NCBI RefSeq assembly: GCF_014397025.1
Contig: NZ_JACJUO010000003.1
Location: 248,001-312,000 of the forward strand
Length of the DNA: 64,000 nucleotides
Source: Ochrobactrum sp. Marseille-Q0166
Lineage (GTDB): Bacteria > Pseudomonadota > Alphaproteobacteria > Rhizobiales > Rhizobiaceae
Reading direction: 5' to 3'
Positions within the stretch are counted from its first letter, which is position 1; each line of letters begins with the position of its first letter. The notes below the pieces were generated by a model. That model was not told the DNA's origin. It saw only the letters and a program-made list of their open reading frames with translations, and did no database searches. The position numbers were made by a program, and so were the translations under genes. Of the stretch, positions 9,293 to 18,288 are shown in pieces.

Positions 9293-10480
9293 CTATATTT
9301 TCTTCAGAAAAGCCTCGAGACGTCCCGCACCTTCAGCAACGAGTGCCGGGTCCACAGCAAAGCAAACCCGTAGAAAGGCTTCTCCCCCCGGCCCGAACGC
9401 TGAACCTGGAGCGACGCCAACACTCGCCTCGCGTAAAATGCGTTTTGCCATGTCGTAGCCATTGTTCATGCCGTGAACCGCAAAGAAGAAGTAAAATGTG
9501 CCTTCCGGCCAGAACACGCGCACGTTAGGAAGCTTATCAAGAGTCGAACAGATGATTTCCCGTCCTTTCGCTGAACGAGCGACGAGATCCTTTATGAACC
9601 CATCCCCCTGATCAAGCGCTGCGACGGCTGCATGCTGGCTGAAGGTTGAAACACTCGTCGTGTTATACTGGCTGAGATTGTCGAAGATTATCGACATGCC
9701 TTCTGGATAGATCACCCAGCCAACCCGCCACCCCGTCATGCACCAGTTCTTTGAAAAGGTGTTGGTTATCAGTAGCCTGTCCGTTGGCTCGGTAATTTCC
9801 AGAAATGATGGTGCGAGGCTGCCATCATAAGTAAAATGCGAATAAACCTCATCGGAAACGATCCATAGACCACGTTCTCGCGCAAAATCCCGAACAGCGA
9901 TCATTTGTTCACGCGGCATGATCCAGCCGGTCGGGTTGGAAGGTGAATTGATTGCAATAACCTTTGTGCGCGGGGTGACTGCCGCAAACAGATCTTCCAG
10001 AGCAAGCGAAAATCCGCCCTGCTCTTTGGTGCGATATGGAACAGGAACTACCTTGCCGCCAAGTATACCCACAATCTCTATAAGGTTAGGCCAAGCGGGA
10101 ACGGGCACAATGACCTCATCTCCTGGGCTTAAGACGGCCTGAAAGGCCTGCATGATAGCCTGAACCCCACCGGCCGTCGCACTAAAACGGTTGGGGCTGA
10201 CATCAACATTCCAATGACGCTTATGATAACGTGCAAGCGCATCACGAAGCGCGGGTACACCCAATGCGTAGGTGTAGCGGGTATGGCCATTTTCAAGCGC
10301 TTTAACAGCGGCCTCCCGGATAAAGGCAGGCGTAGGGAGGTCTCCTTCGCCGATCCAGAGCTTGATAACATCTGGATCTTCACGCGCCAGATCAGCAATG
10401 TCGCAGATCTGATTAAGCTCTATCGTATTAATCCGTGCCGGAGTGCCAGCTATTGGCCAGTTCGCTGCGTGAAAGTCCAT
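9293..10480 (-). CDS. PLP-dependent aminotransferase, class I/II
   Basis: A 395-residue fold-type I aminotransferase. It has the PLP-lysine in NTFSKNWCMTGWRVGW (near residue 237), the SPSNPTGW substrate motif and the SDEVYSHFTYDG aspartate motif. It transfers amino groups between an amino acid and a 2-oxo acid in the cytoplasm. AGGAG lies upstream of the ATG. It is the first gene of the minus-strand catabolic set and diverges from the amino-acid importer at 10763, so the importer and this enzyme probably serve the same substrate. Confidence 0.87.
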   Translation of the reverse strand: MDFHAANWPIAGTPARINTIELNQICDIADLAREDPDVIKLWIGEGDLPTPAFIREAAVKALENGHTRYTYALGVPALRDALARYHKRHWNVDVSPNRFSATAGGVQAIMQAFQAVLSPGDEVIVPVPAWPNLIEIVGILGGKVVPVPYRTKEQGGFSLALEDLFAAVTPRTKVIAINSPSNPTGWIMPREQMIAVRDFARERGLWIVSDEVYSHFTYDGSLAPSFLEITEPTDRLLITNTFSKNWCMTGWRVGWVIYPEGMSIIFDNLSQYNTTSVSTFSQHAAVAALDQGDGFIKDLVARSAKGREIICSTLDKLPNVRVFWPEGTFYFFFAVHGMNNGYDMAKRILREASVGVAPGSAFGPGGEAFLRVCFAVDPALVAEGAGRLEAFLKKI

Positions 10481-10613
10481 TCTTTACTGCTCCTGATGAC
10501 GGCCATCCTTGTTGGTCCTTGCCAATCGCCGAAGGCGTCTCCCTCAATTTTTTTGACCTAGAAAACCGTAGCTGCTCCTCAAGCCCGGTTGTGCAGCGCC
10601 TTGGCTGCACCTT

Positions 10614-10630
10614 ATTCCGTATTTCGGAAT
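10614..10630. promoter_or_regulatory. Candidate IclR-type operator 1 (ATTCCG-N5-CGGAAT)
   Basis: A perfect palindrome, ATTCCG-TATTT-CGGAAT, lies in the divergent region between the aminotransferase and the binding-protein gene. A second copy of the same motif lies at 10732-10750. Palindromes with TTCCG/CGGAA arms are known for IclR regulators, and an IclR gene lies in this locus at 13841. The pairing of site and regulator is inferred. Confidence 0.6.
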
Positions 10631-10731
10631 TGAAATTCCAGATATACAATTAAATAAATAAATATGAGATAGTCAACACCGCAGTTGCATAAATATCAAA
10701 TATATGCGTTTATTAGTTTGCAACAAACATA

Positions 10732-10750
10732 TATTCCGAATAACGGAATA
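10732..10750. promoter_or_regulatory. Candidate IclR-type operator 2 (TATTCCG-N5-CGGAATA)
   Basis: A perfect 7+7 palindrome with an AATAA spacer sits directly upstream of the ribosome-binding site (AGGGAG) of the binding-protein gene at 10763. It repeats the core of the site at 10614-10630. A protein bound here would block transcription or leader clearance of the importer operon. Confidence 0.6.
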
Positions 10751-10762
10751 AGGGAGAACAAA

Positions 10763-11680
10763 ATGAAAAAAATAATAAGTTATGTTATGGGTGCTCTTAT
10801 AGCGACAAGCCTTGGCGTGAGCGCAGCGCAGGCAGCGGATGATCCGCGCGGGACGCTTGGCGATATTCTTAAAGCTAAGAAGATTGTTATCATGAACGAT
10901 CTGTCCGCAGCTCCGTGGCAGTTCCGTGATGCCAACGGCAATGCAGCAGGTTTCTCCATTGATCTTGATCGTCTCATTGCAGCCAAGCTAGACGTTGACC
11001 TTGAAATGCGCAATGTCGAATGGGCCGGCCTCATTCCTGGGTTGCTAAGCCGCAAGTCGGATATATTGGCCACAAGCATGTCAACAACGTTCAAACGCGC
11101 GCAGCAGGTCATGTTCACGCGTAACAATTGGTATGAAACCGGGGTTGTTGCCATTGTGAAGGCTGAAGATAAGGGACAATCATGGGAAGACCTTAACCAG
11201 CCAGGAAAGAAGATTGCTGTTAAAGCTGGAACAAATGCAGTTGATGCCGCTAAGCAGTTTTTCCCAAAAGCTGAATTGCAGACCTATCCTAATGACGTCG
11301 ATACTTATCAGGCTCTGAAAACAGGTCGTGTGAATGCAGTCCTCAATGATCTTGCTGTGCTTGGCATTGTAAATGAAGAATATGGCTTTGAAGCTCTCTC
11401 TGAGCCTCGACAGCTTGTAACCTCCGACACCTGGGGTTTTGCAGTTCGCCCCGGCGACTTCTACACGCAACAATATCTCGATTTCTTTCTAACCAAGATC
11501 AAGGAGAGTGGCGAGCTTGATGCCCTGAAAAAATACTGGGTGGAAGGGGATGCGTGGAAGAAAGACTTCCTTGAAAAAAATAACGGTGTTTCTGATGAGC
11601 GTAAAAAGCTGGTCGAGTTGCTTGGGATCAGCGCTTATGTTCCTGAAAGTGGCGACGGCAGCCGTATGACCCTCCAATAG
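10763..11680 (+). CDS. Periplasmic amino-acid-binding protein (SBP family 3)
   Basis: A 305-residue solute-binding protein. The Sec signal peptide is MKKIISYVMGALIATSLGVS, with cleavage near AAQA-ADD. The mature part follows the family-3 pattern: KKIVIMNDLSAAPWQFRDANGNAAGFSIDLDRLIAAKL, then WAGLIPGLLSRKSDILA, which lines the ligand pocket. It delivers a polar amino acid or related compound to the two permeases downstream. The ATG at 10763 with AGGGAGAAC upstream is preferred to a TTG 26 codons earlier. A hairpin follows the stop. Confidence 0.88.
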   Translation: MKKIISYVMGALIATSLGVSAAQAADDPRGTLGDILKAKKIVIMNDLSAAPWQFRDANGNAAGFSIDLDRLIAAKLDVDLEMRNVEWAGLIPGLLSRKSDILATSMSTTFKRAQQVMFTRNNWYETGVVAIVKAEDKGQSWEDLNQPGKKIAVKAGTNAVDAAKQFFPKAELQTYPNDVDTYQALKTGRVNAVLNDLAVLGIVNEEYGFEALSEPRQLVTSDTWGFAVRPGDFYTQQYLDFFLTKIKESGELDALKKYWVEGDAWKKDFLEKNNGVSDERKKLVELLGISAYVPESGDGSRMTLQ

Positions 11681-11692
11681 TTGACTCTTATC

Positions 11693-11717
11693 GGCGACGT
11701 GCAGGAGCCACGTCGCC
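11693..11717 (+). promoter_or_regulatory. Intercistronic hairpin after the binding-protein gene
   Basis: A perfect 9-base-pair stem, GGCGACGTG with CACGTCGCC, and a 7-base loop lie 12 bases past the binding-protein stop and ahead of the ATPase gene. There is no U tract, so it is more likely an mRNA-stabilising or partial read-through element than a full terminator. Confidence 0.65.
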
Positions 11718-11757
11718 AAACGAAGAATTACATCCTATCGGCTTTTGGGAGGCTATT

Positions 11758-12489
11758 TTGGCGTATTTTGAAGCTCGTGACGTTGGCTTGCACTTCAATC
11801 AATTTCATGCATTGCGAAACATCTCTCTTTCCCTCGATAAGTCCGACGTTCTGGTGATATGCGGGCCATCCGGATCGGGAAAGAGCACATTTATACGCGC
11901 GATCAACAGGCTTGCTCCAAAGCTCTCTGAAGGAAAAATGCTTCTTGACGGCGAAGATCTGGCCACTATGCGCAGTAAAAATCTGCATCGCAGAGTGGGT
12001 ATGGTCTTTCAGAGGTTTAACTTGTTTCAGCATCTCACAGTTGCTGAAAACATTTCTCTCCCTCAACGTCGTGTACTGGGCCGTGGTCGCCGTGCAGCAG
12101 ATACACGTGCGCTTACACTTCTCGAACGTGTCGGGCTTGCTGATAAAGCGAAATCTTATCCGGTTCAACTGTCTGGCGGGCAACAGCAACGCGTGGCGAT
12201 TTGCCGGGCGCTGGCGATGGACCCCGAAATGCTGCTTTTCGATGAACCAACCTCAGCACTCGATCCCGAAATGGTGGGTGAAGTGCTGCAGGTCATGCGC
12301 GAATTGGCACAGTCTGGAATGACCATGATTATCGTAACGCATGAAATGGGTTTTGCACGTGAGATCGCCAATGAAATTGCTTTCCTAGAGCAAGGACAAC
12401 TGGTGGAAATCGCTTCGCCGGAGACGTTCTTTTCAAATCCGAAGGAACAGCGCACCCGTAATTTTCTTGATCAGATTCTCAGGCACTAG
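11758..12489 (+). CDS. Polar amino-acid ABC transporter ATPase (GlnQ-like)
   Basis: A 243-residue ABC ATPase. Walker A is GPSGSGKST at about 36-44, the signature is [11 protein letters not shown], Walker B is [11 protein letters not shown], and the switch histidine is in VTHEMGFA. It powers the importer formed with the binding protein and two permeases. The start is a TTG: GGGAGG stands at 11747-11752, five bases before it, and no in-frame ATG exists near the N terminus. The Q-loop reads FQRFNLF where FQQFNLF is usual. Confidence 0.87.
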   Translation: MAYFEARDVGLHFNQFHALRNISLSLDKSDVLVICGPSGSGKSTFIRAINRLAPKLSEGKMLLDGEDLATMRSKNLHRRVGMVFQRFNLFQHLTVAENISLPQRRVLGRGRRAADTRALTLLERVGLADKAKSYPVQLSGGQQQRVAICRALAMDPEMLLFDEPTSALDPEMVGEVLQVMRELAQSGMTMIIVTHEMGFAREIANEIAFLEQGQLVEIASPETFFSNPKEQRTRNFLDQILRH

Positions 12490-12498
12490 GAGAATAAA

Positions 12499-13170
12499 AT
12501 GCTTTCTGATGCCTATGATTTGTTTTTACAATATCAGGACACTTATCTCACGGGTGTAAAAAATGCACTCTCGGCGGCAGCGCTGGGTTTGGTATTTGCT
12601 TTGATTATCGGTGTCTTCGCAGGGATATCGCGATTCCAGAATGCGAATTTTCTCAGCCGAATTATCGCGGTTTATGTATCGATCGTTCGTAACACACCGC
12701 TTCTGGTGCAGGTTTATTTTATATATTTCGGGCTACCCGCTTGTGGCATTACGCTCAATGCATTCTGGACCGGGGTCATTGCGCTCACGTTTAACTCAGG
12801 TGCCTACATCGCTGAAATGGTGCGCGGCGGTTTGAGTGCTATTCCAAAAGGACAAAGCGAAGCCGCTTCGGCACTGGGTCTCAATCAGCATTTACAGCTG
12901 CGAAAAGTCCTGCTCCCACAGGCAGCTCCGGTCATTCTGCCGGCCATTACAGGGCAATTTGTTCAGCTCATCAAGGATACGTCGCTGCTTTACACAATTG
13001 CCGTTCTTGAAATCACCAAGGCTGCCGATGATGTGGCTAACGAAAGCTATCAGTTTTTGCCTGCATATCTCGTCAGTTGCATTCTCTACATAATCATTTG
13101 CGTGACATTGAATGTCCTGGTGGACGTTTATGAAAACCGCGCAGGTTTTTCCAGACATAAGCGAGCTTGA
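12499..13170 (+). CDS. Polar amino-acid ABC transporter permease 1
   Basis: A 223-residue inner-membrane permease of the His/Glu/Gln/Arg class. About five hydrophobic segments are seen. The family motif VSIVRNTPLLVQVYFIYFGLP follows the second segment, and the coupling-helix region is GQSEAASALGLN. It pairs with the next gene as a heterodimer. AGGAGAATAAA precedes the ATG, and the gene begins nine bases after the ATPase. Confidence 0.88.
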   Translation: MLSDAYDLFLQYQDTYLTGVKNALSAAALGLVFALIIGVFAGISRFQNANFLSRIIAVYVSIVRNTPLLVQVYFIYFGLPACGITLNAFWTGVIALTFNSGAYIAEMVRGGLSAIPKGQSEAASALGLNQHLQLRKVLLPQAAPVILPAITGQFVQLIKDTSLLYTIAVLEITKAADDVANESYQFLPAYLVSCILYIIICVTLNVLVDVYENRAGFSRHKRA

Positions 13171-13172
13171 GC

Positions 13173-13838
13173 ATGGCACATCTTATCTCCATATCCGGCG
13201 ATGGTCTGGCTCTTATCCTCACGGGGCTCCCGATCGTTATCTATCTGATGATCGCTTCCTTTTTTCCGGCACTTGGCATTGGAATCATCGGCGGGGTTTT
13301 GGCCACATCACCATGGCGGTTGCTACGCCTTATCGCGACAATCTATGTATATATTTTCCGAAGCACACCGTTCCTGATGTTCATATTTCTTGTCTATTAC
13401 GGGCTTCCAGAATTCGGAATAGACATAGGACCCATCACCACGGCTGTAATCGCACTGTCTCTATCACACGGCGCTTACATGACCGAAATTATAAAGGGTG
13501 GGTTGCGTAGCCTTGATAAAGGCCAGAACGAAGCCGCCATTGCGCTTGGCTTCAACCTATTCCAGCGTTTGAAAGATATCACACTCCCTCAAACTTTGAT
13601 GGCGATTATTCCGTCATTGTTAGGGCAAAGCATTCTGATTATCAAAGATACGTCACTTGTTTCTGTGGTCGGGATCAGCGAAATCACCAAACTGGCGCGC
13701 GAAGTCGTCATCAGAACAAACGAGCCTTTTATTATCTTCGGGGTTCTCGCCTTGATTTATTTTGCCGTCTGTTTTGTGCTGGAAAGAGTCGCAGGAAGAT
13801 TAGAAAAGCGTGCGCGTTTGATTTTAGCAGGAAGATAG
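13173..13838 (+). CDS. Polar amino-acid ABC transporter permease 2
   Basis: A 221-residue partner permease. It has the same plan: YIFRSTPFLMFIFLVYYGLP, then the coupling motif GQNEAAIALGFN and several membrane segments. The ATG at 13173 lies two bases after the stop of the first permease; a TTG at 13167 would overlap it and is an alternative. Close spacing implies translational coupling. Confidence 0.87.
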   Translation: MAHLISISGDGLALILTGLPIVIYLMIASFFPALGIGIIGGVLATSPWRLLRLIATIYVYIFRSTPFLMFIFLVYYGLPEFGIDIGPITTAVIALSLSHGAYMTEIIKGGLRSLDKGQNEAAIALGFNLFQRLKDITLPQTLMAIIPSLLGQSILIIKDTSLVSVVGISEITKLAREVVIRTNEPFIIFGVLALIYFAVCFVLERVAGRLEKRARLILAGR

Positions 13839-13840
13839 AT

Positions 13841-14644
13841 TTGGAAAAAAACATGGCAACAAATTACGCAGATACTCATAACACTGATGGTAGTGAAGGC
13901 CGTGAAACAGGTGCAAAATCATTGCGCAAAATGGCTCTGGTGCTTGATAGTTTTTCAAGAAAGCAGCCTTCACTGACGGTTGGTGAGATCGCTGTTATAA
14001 CGGGGCTGCCAAAGACGACAGTGCACCGGATTGTTGCATCTCTTCGCGATGTAGGGCTGCTCGATCAGGACGGACGCAGGCAAGGCTACCGACTGGGAAT
14101 GAAGATGTTTCATTATGGCAGCAGTGTTCTCGACAGTCTCGATACAGCGACCCGCGCACATCCCCATATCGCTCGATTGCAGCAACTCACAGGAGAAATC
14201 ATCCATTTTCATATGTTTGACGGTCACCAGATGGTGTGCGTGGAGCGTGAGGAAATGATCGCTTCCAGCCTGACAACGCTCAGCGCCGCGCCAACTTATT
14301 GCACAAGTGTTGGTAAAGCTTTTCTTGCTTTTCAGGACGACAGCCTTGTCAGAAAGATCGCAGCCGAAGGTTTCCATAGATATACGGACAATACCATAAC
14401 AACGCTGGATGCACTCTTTGAGGATCTGGAGCTGATACGTGGGCGAGGCTATTCGATCGATAATGAAGAGATCGAGGTCGGAATACGCTGTCTTGGAGCC
14501 CCTGTACGCGATTCGACACGGCGGGTTTTTGCTGCAGTCAGTGTTTCTGGCCCTGCGGAGCGCATGCCTGATGCCCGCCTTGCAGGACTTGCTCCAACGG
14601 TAATTCAAATCGCAAATGACATTTCCGCAGCCCTTACGGAATAA
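13841..14644 (+). CDS. IclR-family transcriptional regulator
   Basis: A 267-residue IclR regulator. The N-terminal winged helix-turn-helix runs about residues 25-90 ([20 protein letters not shown], then [15 protein letters not shown]), and the C-terminal effector domain about 95-260 has the typical [14 protein letters not shown] and [11 protein letters not shown] segments. It follows the permease by two bases, so it is cotranscribed with the importer. AGGAAG at 13829-13834 fits a TTG start at 13841; an ATG at 13853 is the alternative. The palindromes at 10614 and 10732 are its probable operators. Confidence 0.87.
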   Translation: MEKNMATNYADTHNTDGSEGRETGAKSLRKMALVLDSFSRKQPSLTVGEIAVITGLPKTTVHRIVASLRDVGLLDQDGRRQGYRLGMKMFHYGSSVLDSLDTATRAHPHIARLQQLTGEIIHFHMFDGHQMVCVEREEMIASSLTTLSAAPTYCTSVGKAFLAFQDDSLVRKIAAEGFHRYTDNTITTLDALFEDLELIRGRGYSIDNEEIEVGIRCLGAPVRDSTRRVFAAVSVSGPAERMPDARLAGLAPTVIQIANDISAALTE

Positions 14645-14669
14645 ATTTAAAGCTGATCGGAGAAACGCT

Positions 14670-15449
14670 ATGTCCACGCAAGACAAAATGCAGGTCAACA
14701 TGCCCAAAATGGCTGCCGATACCGTCATCGAGACCAAGAACATGCACAAGTGGTATGGTGAGTTCCATGTTCTGCGCGACATCAATTTGAAAGTCATGCG
14801 CGGCGAACGCATCGTCGTTGCCGGACCATCGGGTTCCGGCAAATCCACCATGATCCGCTGTATCAACCGTCTGGAAGAACACCAGAAGGGCCAGATCATC
14901 GTTGATGGCATCGAACTCACCAATGATCTCAAGAAGATCGATGAAGTGCGTCGCGAAGTCGGCATGGTGTTTCAGCACTTCAACCTGTTTCCGCATCTGA
15001 CCATTCTGGAAAACTGTACGCTGGCGCCAATCTGGGTGCGCAAGATGCCCAAGAAGCAGGCGGAAGAAATCGCCATGCATTATTTGAAGCGCGTGAAGAT
15101 TCCAGAGCAGGCCAACAAATATCCGGGCCAGCTTTCGGGTGGGCAGCAGCAGCGTGTGGCAATTGCCCGTGCGCTTTGCATGAGCCCGAAAGTGATGCTG
15201 TTTGATGAGCCGACATCGGCGCTCGACCCGGAAATGGTCAAGGAAGTGCTCGATACGATGGTCAGCCTTGCGGATGAAGGCATGACGATGATCTGCGTAA
15301 CGCATGAAATGGGCTTTGCGCGTCAGGTTGCAAACCGCGTGATCTTCATGGATCAGGGGCAGATCGTTGAGCAGAACTCACCAGCCGAGTTCTTCGACAA
15401 TCCACAGCATGAGCGAACCAAGCTGTTCCTGGAACAAATTTTGCACTAG
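14670..15449 (+). CDS. Second polar amino-acid ABC transporter ATPase
   Basis: A 259-residue GlnQ/HisP-like ATPase with all motifs: [53 protein letters not shown] and [13 protein letters not shown] precedes the ATG at 14670; an upstream in-frame start would overlap the IclR gene. It is the second ATPase in one operon that has a single permease pair. Its codons look more GC-rich and more conserved than those of the first ATPase, suggesting a different origin. It may serve a permease elsewhere, such as that of the truncated binding protein at 4794. Confidence 0.87.
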   Translation: MSTQDKMQVNMPKMAADTVIETKNMHKWYGEFHVLRDINLKVMRGERIVVAGPSGSGKSTMIRCINRLEEHQKGQIIVDGIELTNDLKKIDEVRREVGMVFQHFNLFPHLTILENCTLAPIWVRKMPKKQAEEIAMHYLKRVKIPEQANKYPGQLSGGQQQRVAIARALCMSPKVMLFDEPTSALDPEMVKEVLDTMVSLADEGMTMICVTHEMGFARQVANRVIFMDQGQIVEQNSPAEFFDNPQHERTKLFLEQILH

Positions 15450-15466
15450 TTGACGAGGCAACAATC

Positions 15467-16312
15467 ATGAAATTTCTTCGCTATGGCGAAACCGGACAGG
15501 AAAAGCCGGGCCTTCTCGATGCCGACGGCAATATCCGTGATCTCTCTGCCCATGTCAGCGATATGTCGGGTGCCGTTCTCAGCCCTGAAGCACTCGCCAA
15601 GCTCGGTTCGCTGGATGTCAATGCGCTGCCAAAAGTCGAAGGCAATCCACGCCTTGGCCCATGCGTTGCAGGCACTGGTAAATTCATCTGCATCGGCCTC
15701 AACTATGCTGATCACGCAGCAGAATCCGGCATGGCTGTGCCACCGGAGCCGGTCATCTTCATGAAGGCAACCTCGGCCATCGTCGGCCCGAATGATGATC
15801 TGCTGATCCCGCGCGGCTCTGAAAAGACCGACTGGGAAGTCGAACTCGGCATCGTTATCGGCAAGACCGCAAAATACGTCTCGGAAGAGGACGCGCTAGA
15901 TTATGTTGCTGGCTACTGCACGCTGCATGACGTCTCAGAACGCGCTTTCCAGATCGAACGTGCTGGTCAGTGGACCAAGGGCAAGTCTTGCGACACATTC
16001 GGCCCGACCGGCCCGTGGCTGGTGACGAAGGACGAAGTTGCTGATCCGCAGGATCTCAAAATGTGGCTCACCGTCAATGGCGAAACCATGCAGGATGGCT
16101 CGACCAAGACCATGGTCTATGGCGTTCGTCATCTGGTGTCTTACCTCTCGCAGTTCATGTCATTGCAGCCGGGCGATATCATCTCCACCGGCACGCCTCC
16201 GGGCGTTGGCATGGGCATGAAACCACCGCGTTATCTCAAGGCTGGCGACGTTGTCGAACTCGGCATCGAAGGCCTCGGCTCGCAGAAGCAGAACGTGCGC
16301 GCCGACGTTTAG
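15467..16312 (+). CDS. Fumarylacetoacetate hydrolase-family protein (ureidoglycolate lyase-like)
   Basis: A 281-residue FAH-superfamily enzyme. The divalent-metal ligands are the glutamates in DWEVELGIVIG and the aspartate in CTLHDVSER; the end motif GDIISTGTPPGVGMG is present. Members hydrolyse or decarboxylate 1,3-diketo acids, act on ureidoglycolate, or open lactone-like rings. The gene starts 17 bases after the second ATPase and shares its GC-rich codon style, so the two form a unit. Substrate is not determined; the locus suggests a keto-acid breakdown step. Confidence 0.85.
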   Translation: MKFLRYGETGQEKPGLLDADGNIRDLSAHVSDMSGAVLSPEALAKLGSLDVNALPKVEGNPRLGPCVAGTGKFICIGLNYADHAAESGMAVPPEPVIFMKATSAIVGPNDDLLIPRGSEKTDWEVELGIVIGKTAKYVSEEDALDYVAGYCTLHDVSERAFQIERAGQWTKGKSCDTFGPTGPWLVTKDEVADPQDLKMWLTVNGETMQDGSTKTMVYGVRHLVSYLSQFMSLQPGDIISTGTPPGVGMGMKPPRYLKAGDVVELGIEGLGSQKQNVRADV

Positions 16313-16980
16313 TGCTTAAAACTTTAACCCTTCGAGCCATTCACCTCGTCTCACTTGCTTTACGCCTCAACAGCTCAAATGCGGCATATCGACAACTAAA
16401 ATGAGCAACTTTCTTAATGAACCGTCTGGTGATAGGCTTTGCTATTAGCCTGAACTTAGACTTGCAGCTCAATTACAGGATACTAGGTTTATAAATACGT
16501 TAGGCAGACAAGAACACCCGATCCCCTGATTGTTAGACAATATTGGCGGCATATCCTTTCTCGTGCCCGCCACTTCCAGCGTGCGACTTGTTTCGTTTCC
16601 AGCTTTCGCGCAGGTGTCAACCCCTGTGATTGCGATCTCGGATTGTCGTGTCAGACGCATCTGTCTCACTCCCTTAGCTCTTGTCATTCACCGGCAAGCG
16701 GCGCAGCGGACGGTCCCTGTTTTGATTGCCGCTAAGAACTGACCCAGTAGGGGGGGAGAAAACTTGGGCTATCTCGGTCTTATAACATCGATAGCGTAAC
16801 TTCGCGGGGCGTTTCCCGAAGCTCAAAAATCTACAGTTGGCGGAGTTCGTCCTCGTCGATATCCCGAGACATTCAAGAAGGACGGTGTCGTTGGACTTTA
16901 TAATCGACAAGAAAGCGTGCAGGTTTCGGTGGAAAGCTCAGCGTATGCACACCGACACTGTATAACTAGAAACCAGATAG
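16313..16980. other. Degenerate non-coding stretch
   Basis: About 670 bases with no ORF that I can support. The open frames here have no recognisable domains and lack ribosome-binding sites. A motif near 16735 (CTGACCCAGTAGGGG) recalls IS-flanking sequence but is too short to assign. The stretch leads into an IS3 relic, so it is probably decayed mobile DNA. Confidence 0.4.
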
Positions 16981-17345
16981 GGAGAAATCAGTCCGGCGCC
17001 TGAAAACCTCGTTAATCGCAACCGCCAGGCTACAGCCCTAAACGAGAAATGGCTGGCTGATATCACTGAGTTTCATATCCCGGCTGGCAAGGTATATCTC
17101 TCACCCGTCATCGACTGCTTCGATGGTTTGGTTATTAGCTGGTCTACCGAAGCGACATCAGATGCGGAATTGGTCAATAAGCTGCAGAGAATGCAGCGTA
17201 CAATGTCTTCTTTCACTGGCTGAAAATGGAGCTCTTTCATCCTCGTGATTGGAGGTCGACCGCGCTCGAGCAATTTATGAAAGAAGTCGATGACTACATT
17301 TGATGGTACGATCAGAAGCGTATCAAGATATCGCGGGGCAATAAA
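16981..17345 (+). pseudogene. IS3-family (IS150-like) OrfB relic
   Basis: The frame from 16981 reads GEISPAPENLVNR, then NEKWLADITEFHIPAGKVYL and SPVIDCFDGLVISWS, the IS150-type transposase core with its first catalytic aspartate. After DAELVNKL the sequence jumps to FFHWLKMELFHPRDW and WYDQKRIKIS, so the second aspartate and its surroundings are deleted; a stop also interrupts the tail. No IS ends are recognisable. Confidence 0.75.
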
Positions 17346-17355
17346 CATTCAATGG

Positions 17356-17664
17356 TCATCGACCATGTTTTCCTCCCGCTAAGCCTTCAAATGACCACTC
17401 GAAGTCCACGCTTGGGAAGGCCTCTGCAAATTCAGAAGCAATTGTAGACATCTGATCATCGGCGATCCAGTCATCCGATAAATGTATGTATCGCAAGGCT
17501 GCCAAGCCCGCAATCCAAGAAAAAAGCTGATCGCGCGGGATAGACCGGTAAAGCCGCGCCCCGATATGCAAGGTCTGGATGTGGCCCAAGTTCACGGTGT
17601 CAGGCAGTTTTGCCAATGCCTCAGCCGTGTTTATCATCAATATCGTGCTGCCGCTCAATGCCAT
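17356..17664 (-). CDS. Hypothetical protein with leucine-rich-repeat character
   Basis: A 102-residue ORF that I do not recognise. Spaced hydrophobic stretches (LGHIQTLHIGARLY, then LAALRYIHLSDDW) suggest leucine-rich-repeat units. AAGGAG lies eight bases before the ATG, which supports translation. It sits between an IS3 relic and about 600 bases of decayed sequence, so it may be a surviving fragment of a longer protein. Immunity-type proteins sometimes look like this, but nothing here proves it. Confidence 0.35.
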   Translation of the reverse strand: MALSGSTILMINTAEALAKLPDTVNLGHIQTLHIGARLYRSIPRDQLFSWIAGLAALRYIHLSDDWIADDQMSTIASEFAEAFPSVDFEWSFEGLAGGKHGR

Positions 17665-18288
17665 GCACCAGCTCCTTTATGTGCTTGATAGCCTTCGCCG
17701 GAAAGTTCTGCGCTACCAAAGACTCCGATATCACTTATGGCATCCTGGGGATCTAGTTGCCATCAGCGGCTGCTTCTGCATAGAGTACGACCCAAACCTG
17801 CCAATCCGCAATCCACTAATACCAGACACTACAGCACTGGCCCGCAACTGCTACTCCTCGCTTCATTTAGGCCATTTAAATCTTACAAGCGTGGATTCTT
17901 GACTGACAAACTGGGCCGCGAAGGTCTCCGCAAGACCATGCGATGGTGTCGGGTAGGAATCAGCCTTGCGGTCCTCACCCGGGATTAGTCTACTAACGTT
18001 GACGTTGATGACGCTGCTTGCTGTGGTCTCGGCGAACAAATTTACGGGCTTGTTGCGAAATGCATCCATCTTCCCAGCCCTGGCGAAATGTTCTTGGAGA
18101 GGCTCATCTCGCACAGCCCGAAAATTATTCCCCACTCCCGAAACTTTCCCCTCCCCGTCATCTCACGATGCCGGAGTTGCCAAAATATTTGCCACAGCGC
18201 CTGTGGTGTCACCGCGATTGTCTTGACCACCATCCCCACCGACACCCGCGGTTTCGGCTCACCAAATCGACCAGCTCTGAAGTTATCT
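17665..18288. other. Decayed region without an assignable gene
   Basis: Short minus-strand stretches look protein-like (for example DIGVFGSAELSGEGYQAHKG near 17700, with a related FGSYSMQKQPL near 17790), but stops break every frame. A 90-residue minus-strand frame at 17863-18135 starts at GTG and has no recognisable domain. This could be the ruin of one or two genes related to the ORF at 17356. Confidence 0.3.

Noticed and set aside
13970..14965. A 331-codon minus-strand ORF
   Set aside because: It covers the IclR gene and the start of the second ATPase in antisense; no recognisable domain.
17863..18135. A 90-codon minus-strand ORF
   Set aside because: GTG start without a clear ribosome-binding site and no recognisable domain; kept only as part of the decayed region.
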